A stretch of DNA of 64,000 nt from Rhizobium sp. SG_E_25_P2 (lineage in GTDB: Bacteria > Pseudomonadota > Alphaproteobacteria > Rhizobiales > Rhizobiaceae): the NCBI RefSeq assembly GCF_029892285.1, contig NZ_JARXVM010000006.1, forward strand, positions 1 to 64,000, read 5' to 3'. The notes beneath the pieces are model-generated. The model worked only from the letters and a program-made list of their open reading frames with translations, searched no databases and had not been told where the DNA came from. Below, one piece after another: positions 8,271 to 16,815 of the stretch; the stretch's first letter is position 1; every line of letters starts with the position of its first letter. The position numbers were made by a program, and so were the translations under genes.

Positions 8271-9497
8271 ATGACGTCGAAAACCAGTATCTCAAAACCA
8301 GAATTCATCGCCATGATGGCGGCGCTGATGGCGCTCAACGCGCTCGCCATCGACATCATGTTGCCGGCGCTGCCGGCGATGGCGGATGCGCTCGCTATCG
8401 TCGAGGACAATCACCGGCAATTCGTGCTGACGGCCTATCTGGTCGGCTTCGGCTTTGCACAACTGTTCTTCGGTCCGATTTCGGATCGGTTCGGCCGTCG
8501 CGCGCCGCTGATGTGGGGTCTCGTGGTTTATGTCGCCGCGGCAGCGCTCGCGGTGGTCGCACCAAGTTTCGAAACGCTTCTCGCGCTTCGCTTCATTCAG
8601 GGGCTGGGCGCCGCCGGCACCCGCGTCGTGGCGCAATCGGTGGTCCGCGATCGCTTTGAAGGACGGCAGATGGCGGAAGTGTCGTCACTGATTTTCATGG
8701 TGTTCATGGTCATTCCGGTTTTCGCGCCGTCTATCGGGCAGTTGTTGCTGTTCAGCGGCCATTGGGAACTGATCTTCCTGTTCATGTCCGGCCTCGCCGC
8801 CGTGATCGGCCTGTGGGCGTTTCTCCGTATGGACGAGACGCTCGCCGAGGAAAATCGCCGACCGTTGAAGCCAGCGGTCATTTTCGACGGTTTCCGGCTG
8901 GTGATTTCCAACCGCTCCGCCTTCTTCTACGGCATCGCCTCGACCTTCGTGCTTGGCGGCTTGTTCGGCTTCATCAACACCGCCCAGCCCATCTATGTCG
9001 ACATCTATGGCCTGGGCGACAAATTTCCCCTCGCCTTCGGTTTCGTGGCGACGATGATGGCGGTGTCGTCATTCACCAATTCGCGCATCGTCGGCGCGCT
9101 TGGCATGCGCCGCGTCGCTCATTCGGCGCTCTTGTTCTTCATGGGTATGAGCGGCATCTGGCTGGCGCTCGGTTATGCCGGACACCTGCCCTTCTTGGCT
9201 TTTCTGGGGGTGTTCACGGTGATCATGTTCACTTTCGGCCTGCTCGGCTCGAACATGAACACCCTGTCGATGGAGCCGCTCGGCGCAGTCGCCGGCACCG
9301 CTTCCTCCGTCTTCGGCTTCATGCAGACGGTGGGCGGCGCGGCGCTGGGCGCGGTGATTGGAACGCTCTATGACGGCAGCGTCGTGCCCGTCGCGGCAGG
9401 GTTCTTCGGCCTCAGCCTTTGCGCCATCGCCGCGGTGCTGGTGGCCGAGAAAGGCCGACTGTTCGGCGTCGGCAAAAAATATGGCGGAGCGGCCTGA
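8271..9497 (+). CDS. MFS transporter, Bcr/CflA-type drug efflux (second paralogue)
   Basis: A 408-residue twelve-helix protein with the same landmarks as the gene before it: AIDIMLPALPAMADAL, FGPISDRFGRRAPL and FIQGLGAAGTRVVAQS. The ATG at 8271 follows AAGAGA. The two proteins share the family motifs but differ widely elsewhere, so the duplication is old. Co-transcription is likely given the 19-base gap. The pair could have separate substrates, or act together; the sequence does not decide. Confidence 0.9.
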   Translation: MTSKTSISKPEFIAMMAALMALNALAIDIMLPALPAMADALAIVEDNHRQFVLTAYLVGFGFAQLFFGPISDRFGRRAPLMWGLVVYVAAAALAVVAPSFETLLALRFIQGLGAAGTRVVAQSVVRDRFEGRQMAEVSSLIFMVFMVIPVFAPSIGQLLLFSGHWELIFLFMSGLAAVIGLWAFLRMDETLAEENRRPLKPAVIFDGFRLVISNRSAFFYGIASTFVLGGLFGFINTAQPIYVDIYGLGDKFPLAFGFVATMMAVSSFTNSRIVGALGMRRVAHSALLFFMGMSGIWLALGYAGHLPFLAFLGVFTVIMFTFGLLGSNMNTLSMEPLGAVAGTASSVFGFMQTVGGAALGAVIGTLYDGSVVPVAAGFFGLSLCAIAAVLVAEKGRLFGVGKKYGGAA

Positions 9498-9534
9498 GCC
9501 GCCCCGCCTTCAATCGCTCGATCCTCCCCAAGGA

Positions 9535-10356
9535 TCAGATGTCGAAGATCTCGCGCTTCAACTCGTCCCAGGTGTCCTTGTCGGTGGTCAGCACCAGGCC
9601 GCCTTCGGTGTGGCTTGGCAGATAGGGCGAACCGTCGAGACGGGCGGCATAGGCGCCGGCTTCCTGCGAAATGAGCGCGCCAACCAGATGGTCCCAGGGC
9701 ATCAGCTTATTGTACATGAGATAATGGACATGCCCGCCTGTGAAGGCGCGATATTCGTGGCCGGCGCAACGGTAATTCATCAGGAAGCGGACCTTGGCGA
9801 AGTTGGCCAGCAACAAAGCGCGTTTCTCCGGCCCGACAAAGCCCGTGGAGGCCATGCCGTACATATCGGCAAGCGGCGCGCGCGCGCGCACCTTCAGCTT
9901 TGTCCGGATGCCGTCCGGCGCGACCTGATAGGCGCCTGAGCCCTTCTCCGCCAGGATCCAGTCGTCGCCCATGGGATCGTAGATCACGCCGGCGACCGTC
10001 TCGCCCTTGGAGACCACCGAGGCCATCACCGCAAACAGCGGAATGCCCGAGGCGAAGTTGAAGGTCCCGTCGATCGGATCGACCACCAGCGCGAGATCGG
10101 CGTCCGCCAGCTTCGCCAACAACGCGGGTTCGGCCGCGACACTCTCCTCGCCCACGAACAAGGCGCCCGGCAGCACGCTGTCGAGCCGCGCCTTGATGAA
10201 ACGCTCGGCGGCTTCATCGCCTTCGGTGACGAGATCAGACGCCTCGGTCTTAATGCGGATGTCTCCGGAGCCGAGCTTGCGGAAACGGGGCATGATTTCG
10301 GCTTTCGCGGCTTCACGGAGAAGATTTGCAAGCGCTTCGATGTCAACGACGGCCAT
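9535..10356 (-). CDS. Inositol monophosphatase family protein (first copy)
   Basis: A 273-residue Mg2+-dependent phosphatase. The metal-binding motifs are all present: FVGEESVA, then VVDPIDGTFNFASG (the DPIDGT motif) and the C-terminal PWDHLVGALI. The family includes inositol-1-phosphatase, bisphosphate nucleotidase (CysQ) and histidinol-phosphatase, so the substrate is open. It lies 93 bases downstream of a paralogue in the same direction, both after ttcA. It is convergent with the MFS pair, 37 bases away. Confidence 0.88.
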   Translation of the reverse strand: MAVVDIEALANLLREAAKAEIMPRFRKLGSGDIRIKTEASDLVTEGDEAAERFIKARLDSVLPGALFVGEESVAAEPALLAKLADADLALVVDPIDGTFNFASGIPLFAVMASVVSKGETVAGVIYDPMGDDWILAEKGSGAYQVAPDGIRTKLKVRARAPLADMYGMASTGFVGPEKRALLLANFAKVRFLMNYRCAGHEYRAFTGGHVHYLMYNKLMPWDHLVGALISQEAGAYAARLDGSPYLPSHTEGGLVLTTDKDTWDELKREIFDI

Positions 10357-10449
10357 AAATTCGATTCCTTTCAGAGGCTTGGGAGAAACGGTTGAGAGAC
10401 TGAGTCCGCGACTTCAGATGCTGATTCAACGCCTTTGGCGAAACCCGGT

Positions 10450-11283
10450 TCAACCGGCACAGAGAATCTCCCGGGCGATCATCTCCCAACTGTCACGGTC
10501 TGGCGCGGAGAGAATGCCGCCGCTCAGCTGTCCGATTCGGAAAAGCTCGCCGTCGTGATGGGCGCTATAGCCGCCCGCTTCGGCATGGATCAGCAGGCCG
10601 GCGAGATGATCCCAGGGCATCAGCTTGAAATGACCGATGAAATCGACCTTGCCGGTCGCGGCCAGCCAATATTCATAGGCAGAGCAATTGTAGCCGAAGG
10701 CCATCTTGGTCTTGGCTAGATTGCCGGCGATGCGCTGGCGCCTGTCTCGGTCGATGTCGTTGATGGAGATCGTGCCGACCATACTGTCGAGCGGACGCGG
10801 CGCAATAACTTTGGCTGCGACCCTGCGTCCTGCCCCGCTATGCACGAAGGCGCCCGCGCCGCGGGCGGCGATCAGCGTGTCGCCATTGACCGGGTCATGG
10901 ATCAGGCCGGCGACCGTCTCGCCCTTTTCAACCACAGCCAGGATCGTGCCGAACACCGGCAGTCCGGCAGAGAAATTGAACGTGCCGTCGACGGGATCGA
11001 TGACGAAAGCGAGATCAGCGTCGACAAGCCGGTCGATCAGGCGAGGATTTTGCTCGCAGGCTTCCTCGCCGACGACGAGCGCGTCGGGATAGATCTGCAG
11101 CAGAGCCTCTGTCACCCGCTTTTCAGTCAGCAGATCCGCGTCGGTGACGAGATCGATGGAGGACTTCTTTTCGGTGACGTCGCCATCTGCGAGCGCGCGG
11201 AAGCGCGGCATGATCTCCGCCTCGCCCGCTTCGATGAGAATATTGCGGATGAGGTCGAGATCATGGTCGCGAAAGGAGGTCAT
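10450..11283 (-). CDS. Inositol monophosphatase family protein (second copy)
   Basis: A 277-residue paralogue of its neighbour, with [25 protein letters not shown] and [12 protein letters not shown] as metal and catalytic motifs. Its ATG overlaps the stop of ttcA by four bases (ATGA), which implies translational coupling. GAAAGGAGG lies before the start, inside the end of ttcA. The two copies differ in the metal site (DPVDGT here, DPIDGT there) and in loops, so they probably have different substrates. Candidates are inositol phosphates, 3'-phosphoadenosine phosphates or a sugar phosphate. Confidence 0.88.
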   Translation of the reverse strand: MTSFRDHDLDLIRNILIEAGEAEIMPRFRALADGDVTEKKSSIDLVTDADLLTEKRVTEALLQIYPDALVVGEEACEQNPRLIDRLVDADLAFVIDPVDGTFNFSAGLPVFGTILAVVEKGETVAGLIHDPVNGDTLIAARGAGAFVHSGAGRRVAAKVIAPRPLDSMVGTISINDIDRDRRQRIAGNLAKTKMAFGYNCSAYEYWLAATGKVDFIGHFKLMPWDHLAGLLIHAEAGGYSAHHDGELFRIGQLSGGILSAPDRDSWEMIAREILCAG

Positions 11284-12143
11284 CGGGTCAGGCCTGCAAA
11301 ATCGAACAATTTCGGGTCAAGGAGATGGGATGGATTGATATGGCCAAGCGCCCGCAACATCGTGTCTTTGCGGCCGGGCATGCGGGTTTCGATGTCGGCG
11401 AGCATTGCCTTCATGGCGTTGCGCTGCAAGCCATCCTGCGAGCCGCAGAGATCGCAGGGGATAATGGGGAACTGCATGGCCGTTGCGAAGCGGGCAAGCT
11501 CGTCCTCGGCGCAGAAGGCCAGAGGACGCATCAGCATCAGATCGCCCTCGTCATTCATCAGTTTCGGCGGCATGGCAGCCAGCCGTCCGCCATGGAAGAA
11601 ATTCATGAAGAAGGTTTCGAGAATATCTTCGCGATGATGGCCGAGGATGACGGCGTCGCAGCCTTCTTCGCGGGCGATGCGGTAGAGATTGCCGCGGCGA
11701 AGACGCGAACAGAGCGAGCAATAGGTCGCGCCTTCAGGCACCTTCTCCTTCACGATCGAATAGGTGTCGCGATATTCGATCCGGTGCGGCACGCCGAGGC
11801 CCGTCAGGTAATCCGGCAGGATATGCTTGGGGAAATTCGGCTGGCCCTGATCGAGATTGCAGACCATCAACTCGACCGGCAGGAGCCCGCGCCAGCGCAG
11901 TTCCAGGAGCAGGGCCAGGAGACCATAGGAATCCTTGCCGCCCGAAAGGCAAACGAGCCAGCGCTTCTGGTCGTTCAGCATGCCGAAATCATCGATTGCC
12001 TGCCGGACATTGCGCAGCAGGCGCTTGCGGAGCTTGTTGAAGTTGCCCGATTGCGGCGCATGCCGATAGAGCGCCTCCATCGTGGCGTCGCCGGCGAATG
12101 CGCCGTCGTCCTCGTCTCGCGCCTCGGGATTGGTGGTGAGCAT
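11280..12143 (-). CDS. ttcA: tRNA 2-thiocytidine(32) synthetase TtcA
   Basis: A 287-residue PP-loop ATPase. The P-loop [10 protein letters not shown] is near residue 57, and the paired cysteines CSLC (in [13 protein letters not shown]) and CDLCGSQ are the ligands of the [4Fe-4S] cluster needed for thiolation of cytidine 32 in t[16 protein letters not shown] is the family's nucleotide-site motif. The ATG at 12143 was preferred; an upstream TTG at 12203 would add 20 residues with no homology-like pattern. It is the first gene of a unit with the two phosphatase genes. Confidence 0.93.
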   Translation of the reverse strand: MLTTNPEARDEDDGAFAGDATMEALYRHAPQSGNFNKLRKRLLRNVRQAIDDFGMLNDQKRWLVCLSGGKDSYGLLALLLELRWRGLLPVELMVCNLDQGQPNFPKHILPDYLTGLGVPHRIEYRDTYSIVKEKVPEGATYCSLCSRLRRGNLYRIAREEGCDAVILGHHREDILETFFMNFFHGGRLAAMPPKLMNDEGDLMLMRPLAFCAEDELARFATAMQFPIIPCDLCGSQDGLQRNAMKAMLADIETRMPGRKDTMLRALGHINPSHLLDPKLFDFAGLTR

Positions 12144-12215
12144 GGGTCCGGTCCCGCCTGAAATCGTCCTCCGAGGCAATAACGGATTGCGCCGGAGGGT
12201 CAAGCCAAACCTCGC

Positions 12216-12359
12216 TTATTGCGCCGGCGTGGACGGCTGCGTCTGCTGGGCCGACGGCTCGGGTTTCTGGGCGCCGAGCAGGCGGATGCTGGCGAACAGG
12301 CTGAGGCCTGCGGCGATGACCACCGCTGCAAACGCTGCGCCGAACAACAGATTTCTCAT
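12216..12359 (-). CDS. Small single-span membrane protein
   Basis: A 47-residue frame beginning MRNLLFGAAFAAVVIAAG, with one hydrophobic span at about residues 3-25 and a Pro/Gln/Ser-rich tail ending STPAQ. GAGGAGA lies eight bases before the ATG at 12359, a strong ribosome-binding site. It starts just past the rpsD terminator and ends before ttcA, in the same direction. No family recognised. It could be a small inner-membrane protein or a poorly cleaved signal-anchored peptide. The good Shine-Dalgarno and clean span are the case for it being real. Confidence 0.6.
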   Translation of the reverse strand: MRNLLFGAAFAAVVIAAGLSLFASIRLLGAQKPEPSAQQTQPSTPAQ

Positions 12360-12392
12360 GATCAACGTCTCCTCGACATCCCCAAAAGCAGA

Positions 12393-12416
12393 AAAGCCGC
12401 CCTTGCGAGCGGCTTT
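12393..12416 (-). terminator. Rho-independent terminator of rpsD
   Basis: AAAGCCGC pairs with GCGGCTTT across an 8-base loop; on the minus strand the stem is followed by TCTGCTTTT. It lies 24 bases beyond the rpsD stop. Confidence 0.75.
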
Positions 12417-12440
12417 CCAAAAATCCAGTCCCGCCAGAAA

Positions 12441-13058
12441 TTAGCGCGAGTAGAATTCGATGACCAGATGCGGTTCCATGATGACCGGATACGGCACGTC
12501 GGCCAGGCCGGGAACGCGACCGAAGGTCGCCTTCATCTTGGAGTGATCGGCTTCGATGTAATCCGGAACGTCGCGCTCGGCGAGAGACACGGCTTCGAGA
12601 ACGATGGCGAGCTGCTTGGAGCGCTCACGCACTTCGATCACGTCGCCGGCCTTGCAACGGTAGGAACCGATGTTGACGCGGACGCCGTTCACGGTCACGT
12701 GGCCGTGGTTGACGAACTGACGGGCAGCGAAGATGGTCGGAACGAACTTGGCGCGGTAGACGATGGCGTCCAGACGCGATTCCAGAAGACCGATGAGGTT
12801 TTCCGGGGTGTCGCCCTTGCGACGGGCAGCTTCGTCATGGATGGCGCGGAACTGCTTTTCGGAAATGTCGCCGTAATAGCCCTTGAGCTTCTGCTTGGCC
12901 TTCAGCTGAACGCCGAAGTCCGAAAGCTTGCCCTTGCGGCGCTGGCCGTGCTGGCCAGGACCGTATTCGCGACGGTTCACCGGGGACTTCGGACGGCCCC
13001 AGATGTTCTCGCCCATACGGCGGTCAATTTTGTACTTAGACGATGCGCGCTTGCTCAT
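12441..13058 (-). CDS. rpsD: 30S ribosomal protein S4
   Basis: A 205-residue S4. It begins [20 protein letters not shown] and has [18 protein letters not shown] in the alphaproteobacterial style. The S4 RNA-binding domain is at about residues 95-155 ([20 protein letters not shown] and [18 protein letters not shown]). S4 nucleates assembly of the 30S body and often represses its own operon. AAGAAAGGAA precedes the ATG at 13058; the long upstream frame is leader sequence. It stands alone rather than in the alpha operon, as usual for this group. Confidence 0.98.
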   Translation of the reverse strand: MSKRASSKYKIDRRMGENIWGRPKSPVNRREYGPGQHGQRRKGKLSDFGVQLKAKQKLKGYYGDISEKQFRAIHDEAARRKGDTPENLIGLLESRLDAIVYRAKFVPTIFAARQFVNHGHVTVNGVRVNIGSYRCKAGDVIEVRERSKQLAIVLEAVSLAERDVPDYIEADHSKMKATFGRVPGLADVPYPVIMEPHLVIEFYSR

Positions 13059-13294
13059 CGCATTTCCTTTCTTGTTATCCGGCGGAGAGAACCCGCCTTT
13101 ATGGTTAAGGAAACACGCCCTCCTCTGAAAACCGCCATTTGCGACGGCCTCCGACAGGCTTCTCACGCCGCGAGACGGAGAAACCACGGGACATGCTCTC
13201 ACTTTTGCCGCGATTTCACGTCAGCAAAAACGAAACCCCGGACGTTTCCGCCCGGAGTTGAGCGGCTTCTAGACGGGGATTCCGGAAAAGTCAA
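13059..13294 (-). promoter_or_regulatory. rpsD promoter and structured 5' leader
   Basis: Reading the minus strand, TTGACT (13294-13289), a 17-base spacer and TAGAAG (13271-13266) form a good sigma-70-type promoter. Transcription would begin near 13259, about 200 bases before the rpsD start. The first transcribed bases form an 8-bp stem (13252-13259 with 13234-13241, one G-U pair), followed by TTCG and a T5 run at 13230-13226, which looks like an attenuator. A second stem GGCGG/CCGCC lies just before the ribosome-binding site. Bases 13059-13431 otherwise hold no gene. Confidence 0.55.
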
Positions 13295-13333
13295 TCAAAG
13301 GGACTTGAAAACTTTCTCGACTTGCCCCATTTG

Positions 13334-13431
13334 CCAATTCGCAATTGGGAGCCGGGCCCCTCTGACGCGCTTTCCGGACAGCGCGTGATGTCGGATCCTC
13401 CTAGCCAACCGCGTCCGGCTTAGGTTGACTT
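13334..13431 (+). promoter_or_regulatory. Hairpin-rich leader upstream of terC
   Basis: Three inverted repeats precede the terC ATG: CCAATT-cgc-AATTGG (13334-13348), ACGCGCT/AGCGCGT around 13365-13387, and CCTAGCC with GGCTTAGG ending about eight bases before the start. TerC/Alx genes are often under Mn2+-responsive yybP-ykoY riboswitches, but I could not match that consensus here. The function as a leader is inferred only from position. Confidence 0.35.
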
Positions 13432-14415
13432 ATGGACCTTCTACTTATCGACTTTCTCGGCAAGCCCCTGTGGATGTGGGCTGTCTTCATCGTTGTCGTG
13501 CTCGGGCTTCTCATTCTCGACCTGGGCGTACTGCATAAAGGCTCTCGTGAGATCGGCATCCGCGAGAGCCTTCTGATGTCCGCCTTCTATATCAGCATGG
13601 GCGTCGCTTTTGGCGGCTGGATCTGGTATCAATCCGGCGAACAGCCCGCACTTGAATATCTGACCGGCTTCGTGGTCGAAAAATCGCTGGCGATGGACAA
13701 TATCTTCATCATCGCGATGATCTTCTCCTATTTCGCCATCCCCCGTGAATATCAGCATCGCGTGCTGCTGTGGGGCATTCTCGGCGTGATCGTGCTGCGC
13801 GGCATCATGATCGCAGCGGGCGCGGCGATCGTCGAGAACTTCCACTGGGTGCTCTATCTCTTCGCGGCCTTCCTGGTCATCACCGGGATCAAGATGCTGT
13901 TCTCGTCGGGTCATGACGAAAACGATATCGGCAATAATCCAGTGCTGAAATTCCTGCGCAAGCATCTGCCGGTGTCCGACAAACTGCATGGCGAGCGCTT
14001 CATCATCCGCGAAACCGACGCCAAGACCGGCAAGCTGAAGACGCTGATCACGCCGCTCTTCCTGGCGCTGATCATGGTGGAACTGGCCGACCTCGTCTTC
14101 GCCGTCGACTCGATCCCGGCAATCTTCGCGATCACCACCGACCCCTATATCGTCTACACCTCCAACATCTTCGCGATCCTCGGCCTGCGCGCCCTCTACT
14201 TCGCGCTTGCCGCCCTGATCCACCGCTTCGCCTATCTGAAATACGCCCTGGCTGCGGTGCTGGTGTTCGTCGGCTCCAAGATCTTCATCGCCGACATGTT
14301 CGGCCTCGCCAAGATCCCGCCCGCCGTCTCACTCAGCGTCACCGTCGCCATCCTGGCGGCCGGCATCCTCGGCTCGCTCTGGGCTACGCGCAACGAAGAG
14401 ACGCATAAGGCGTAA
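13432..14415 (+). CDS. TerC/Alx family integral membrane protein
   Basis: A 327-residue protein with about nine transmembrane helices. Family motifs include FVVEKSLAMDNIFIIAMIF, the acidic MVELADLVFAVDSIPAIFAI segment, and SNIFAILGLRALYFAL. TerC/Alx proteins are inner-membrane Mn2+ exporters or take part in metal loading of exported enzymes; tellurite resistance is the historic name. Its last 26 residues are repeated almost exactly by a fragment at 18029-18127, beyond a 3.6-kb insert. A terminator follows at 14440. Confidence 0.92.
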   Translation: MDLLLIDFLGKPLWMWAVFIVVVLGLLILDLGVLHKGSREIGIRESLLMSAFYISMGVAFGGWIWYQSGEQPALEYLTGFVVEKSLAMDNIFIIAMIFSYFAIPREYQHRVLLWGILGVIVLRGIMIAAGAAIVENFHWVLYLFAAFLVITGIKMLFSSGHDENDIGNNPVLKFLRKHLPVSDKLHGERFIIRETDAKTGKLKTLITPLFLALIMVELADLVFAVDSIPAIFAITTDPYIVYTSNIFAILGLRALYFALAALIHRFAYLKYALAAVLVFVGSKIFIADMFGLAKIPPAVSLSVTVAILAAGILGSLWATRNEETHKA

Positions 14416-14439
14416 CGCGCGGACATCGAAGCTTTTGAG

Positions 14440-14468
14440 GCCGTCGCTGCAAAGCGGCGGCTTTTTTT
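14440..14468 (+). terminator. Rho-independent terminator of terC
   Basis: GCCGTCGCT pairs with AGCGGCGGC (one G-U) around a GCAA tetraloop, followed by seven T. A related hairpin recurs at 18154-18184 after the terC fragment. Confidence 0.85.
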
Positions 14469-14536
14469 GTTTCGGTGGTGACAGTCACGGGGGGGCGCTG
14501 CGTGTGTTTCGAGAGCATTTGCGCAGCAGCCTCAGG

Positions 14537-15859
14537 TCAACCGACTGGACCTGGAATAAAGATCTTAAAAACAAGGCCGTTCGGCGCGTTGTTCGCCAGA
14601 GATAAGGCGCCGTGATGGGCATGAACAATATCGGCGACAATCGAAAGGCCGAGCCCGAACCCGTCCTGCCCCTGCGTTCGCGCATCATCTCCCTTGAAGA
14701 AGGGCTCGAAAACCTGTGTTCTTAAATGTTCAGGAATTCCCGGTCCGTTATCAATAACCGTTATCTCGCAGCCTGTTTTGCATTCCCGTAAACAGACAAT
14801 AACCTCAGTCGCAAATTTGACGCTGTTGTCGCAAAGGTTGGTGACTGCGCGCATGATGGCCAGTGGCTTGCAGTCGATGATCATCCGATTGGGACCCTCG
14901 AACCGCACTTGGTAGCCGACATCGGTGAACTCAGCGCAAGTCGTTTGCAGCAGGCTAGCAACATCCGCGCGCTGTATCGGTTCAGACGCGTAATCGTCCC
15001 TCAGATATTTCAGGACTTCGTTCAAGAGACCGTCAATGCGGATGATGTCCGATAGCAGGCCCTCGCGCACCGGTCCTTCCTCCATTCGATCGGCGCGAAG
15101 CCGCAACCGGGTCAACGGGGTTCGAAGATCGTGGCTGATGCCACGCAGCATTCGCGTCCTCGTTCCGACCATCAGCTGTATCCGGCTTCGCATCAAGTTT
15201 AGCGCATGAGCGAGCGCCACGATTTCAGCAGGTCCGCGTTCTTCAAAAATCTCCGCGCTGTTTGCGATGTCCGAATGGGTGGCGGCTTCTGATATCCGCT
15301 TGATTGGTTCCGTGATGACCCGAATGGCGAATAGAAAAAAGAACGCGATCAATACCAAGATAGCGACAGAGTAGTAGGGCGCCTCGTTCACGACCGCACT
15401 GTTCAGGATTGTATCTGGAAAGCCGGAAAGGATAAGGAGCGTGGCGCTGTCGACCTTTGCTGCGATGACTCTCTCGCCCCTCCAGAAAGTGCGCCAACCT
15501 CCCACTGGCGGGTGGGGAGTGTTGTCGGTTGGAAAGATCGAATCGATGATCAGGCTCAGTGCGCCGTCAAGTTCCGGCGGCCCGGTGAAGCTTTCGCTCA
15601 CCGAAACGGGTTCCAACGAGAAACGCCAGCCGGCGGCGCGCGATGACGCGAGGATTGTTTCGCGTGCGCCCGGTGAAGCCGTTTTGAGCAGTTCAGCCAC
15701 CATGTCGACGCGCGTGGCGATTTCTTCTATGTCCGGCGCAGCATCTCCGGCCCATTGCTCCAATGCTCTGCCGACAATGCCGACAACGAGCAGCGCCATC
15801 ACAATGATCAGCGTGATCTGGCCTCTTATGGTGCCGGGCAGGAGTCGCTTCAGCCTCAT
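14537..15859 (-). CDS. EnvZ-type sensor histidine kinase
   Basis: A 440-residue kinase. TM1 is at about residues 13-30 (ITLIIVMALLVVGIVG), then a periplasmic domain of roughly 140 residues, TM2 (YSVAILVLIAFFFLFAIRV), HAMP with the EPIKRISEAA start, HisKA with phospho-acceptor His243 (GISHDLRTPLTRLRLRADR), and an ATPase domain with NLCDNSVKFA (N box), DNGPGIP (G1) and GFGLGLSIV (G2). The ATG at 15859 overlaps the response regulator stop by four bases. The two form one unit inside the lower-GC insert between the two terC ends. The stimulus is unknown; the divergent PAP2 gene suggests envelope lipid control. Confidence 0.93.
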   Translation of the reverse strand: MRLKRLLPGTIRGQITLIIVMALLVVGIVGRALEQWAGDAAPDIEEIATRVDMVAELLKTASPGARETILASSRAAGWRFSLEPVSVSESFTGPPELDGALSLIIDSIFPTDNTPHPPVGGWRTFWRGERVIAAKVDSATLLILSGFPDTILNSAVVNEAPYYSVAILVLIAFFFLFAIRVITEPIKRISEAATHSDIANSAEIFEERGPAEIVALAHALNLMRSRIQLMVGTRTRMLRGISHDLRTPLTRLRLRADRMEEGPVREGLLSDIIRIDGLLNEVLKYLRDDYASEPIQRADVASLLQTTCAEFTDVGYQVRFEGPNRMIIDCKPLAIMRAVTNLCDNSVKFATEVIVCLRECKTGCEITVIDNGPGIPEHLRTQVFEPFFKGDDARTQGQDGFGLGLSIVADIVHAHHGALSLANNAPNGLVFKIFIPGPVG

Positions 15860-16569
15860 ACTTCCTCGACATTCGCCGTAAACACGTAGCCGCCAAGCCG
15901 CACAGTTTTGATGACAACGGGGTCGCGTGAATCTTGCTCGATCTTCTGCCTCAACCGACTGATGTGCACATCGATGCTGCGTTCGATCGGGCCGGCCAAA
16001 CCGGCATGGGTGACGCCCAGGAGCTCCTCGCGCGTCAAAACGCGTCCCGGGTTTCGGCAAAAGGCGAGCAGGATATCGAACTCATGCGTCGTCAATCCGA
16101 CTCGTGCGTTGGTCGGATCATAGAGCTGCCGTCGAATGGGATCCACGAACCACCCGTCAAAACGCAGTTGCTTTGGCCGCATATCCCTTAACGAAGGCAA
16201 GGCGGCGCGCCGCAGCAGACCGCGTATGCGCGCGATCAGCTCCCGCAAGCTGAACGGTTTCGTGACATAATCGTCGGCACCAATTTCGAGACCGATGATC
16301 CTGTCAATTTCCGCATCGGCGGCGGTCAGCATAAGGATGGGTATGTCCGTCGTAGCCCGAAGACGCCGACACAGACTGAGCCCATTTTCGCCAGGCAACA
16401 TAACATCGAGGATCACGAGGTCGAAACCGGATCCCCGCATCCGCGCATCCATTGCAACGCCGTTCTGGGCGATCTCCGCGTTCATTCCACTTTCATTGAG
16501 ACTATCGCGCAGCATGGCGGCTATCACCACGTCGTCTTCGACAATCAGAATTCGAGCAGCCTCCGACAA
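15856..16569 (-). CDS. OmpR-family response regulator
   Basis: A 237-residue regulator. The receiver has the acidic pocket EDD at residues 11-13, phospho-acceptor Asp55 (LVILDVMLPGENG), a Thr in LMLTAADA and the Lys in YVTKPFSLREL. A winged-helix DNA-binding domain follows (LTTHEFDILLAFCRNPGRVLT, then IDVHISRLRQKIE). No ATG fits the start. A TTG at 16569 follows AGGGAG by eight bases and gives the normal family length, so it is chosen. It is read with the kinase gene and divergent from the PAP2 gene across a perfect inverted repeat. Confidence 0.92.
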   Translation of the reverse strand: MSEAARILIVEDDVVIAAMLRDSLNESGMNAEIAQNGVAMDARMRGSGFDLVILDVMLPGENGLSLCRRLRATTDIPILMLTAADAEIDRIIGLEIGADDYVTKPFSLRELIARIRGLLRRAALPSLRDMRPKQLRFDGWFVDPIRRQLYDPTNARVGLTTHEFDILLAFCRNPGRVLTREELLGVTHAGLAGPIERSIDVHISRLRQKIEQDSRDPVVIKTVRLGGYVFTANVEEV

Positions 16570-16651
16570 GCCCTGGCTCCCTATACCGTCCGCATCACAC
16601 TTTCCGATTTCCGTAGCACGACGGCGCCGGTCTTTGGCCCGCGCGAATATT

Positions 16652-16700
16652 AAGATTTGTTTCAGATCTCGCCTTTTCCGGCCAGCCTGAAACAAATCTT
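16652..16700. promoter_or_regulatory. Perfect 14-bp inverted repeat between response regulator and PAP2 genes
   Basis: AAGATTTGTTTCAG (16652-16665) and its exact complement CTGAAACAAATCTT (16687-16700), spaced by 21 bases, lie in the divergent control region. The arm centres are 35 bp apart, about three and a third helical turns. It is a plausible operator for the OmpR-type regulator controlling itself and the PAP2 gene. A transcribed hairpin is the alternative. Confidence 0.6.
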
Positions 16701-16815
16701 CACACAATCAAACATTCCGCCTGTCAACGCCGTGGCAGAAAAAGAGGCCTCGAAAGCGCCCTCTTCAATCCAGCCCCTGGCAAAATTTCGTGAAGGCCAG
16801 GACCTTTTTAAGCGG

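Noticed and set aside
13320-13431. A yybP-ykoY Mn2+ riboswitch before terC
   Set aside because: The hairpins are there, but the conserved core of that riboswitch could not be matched by eye.
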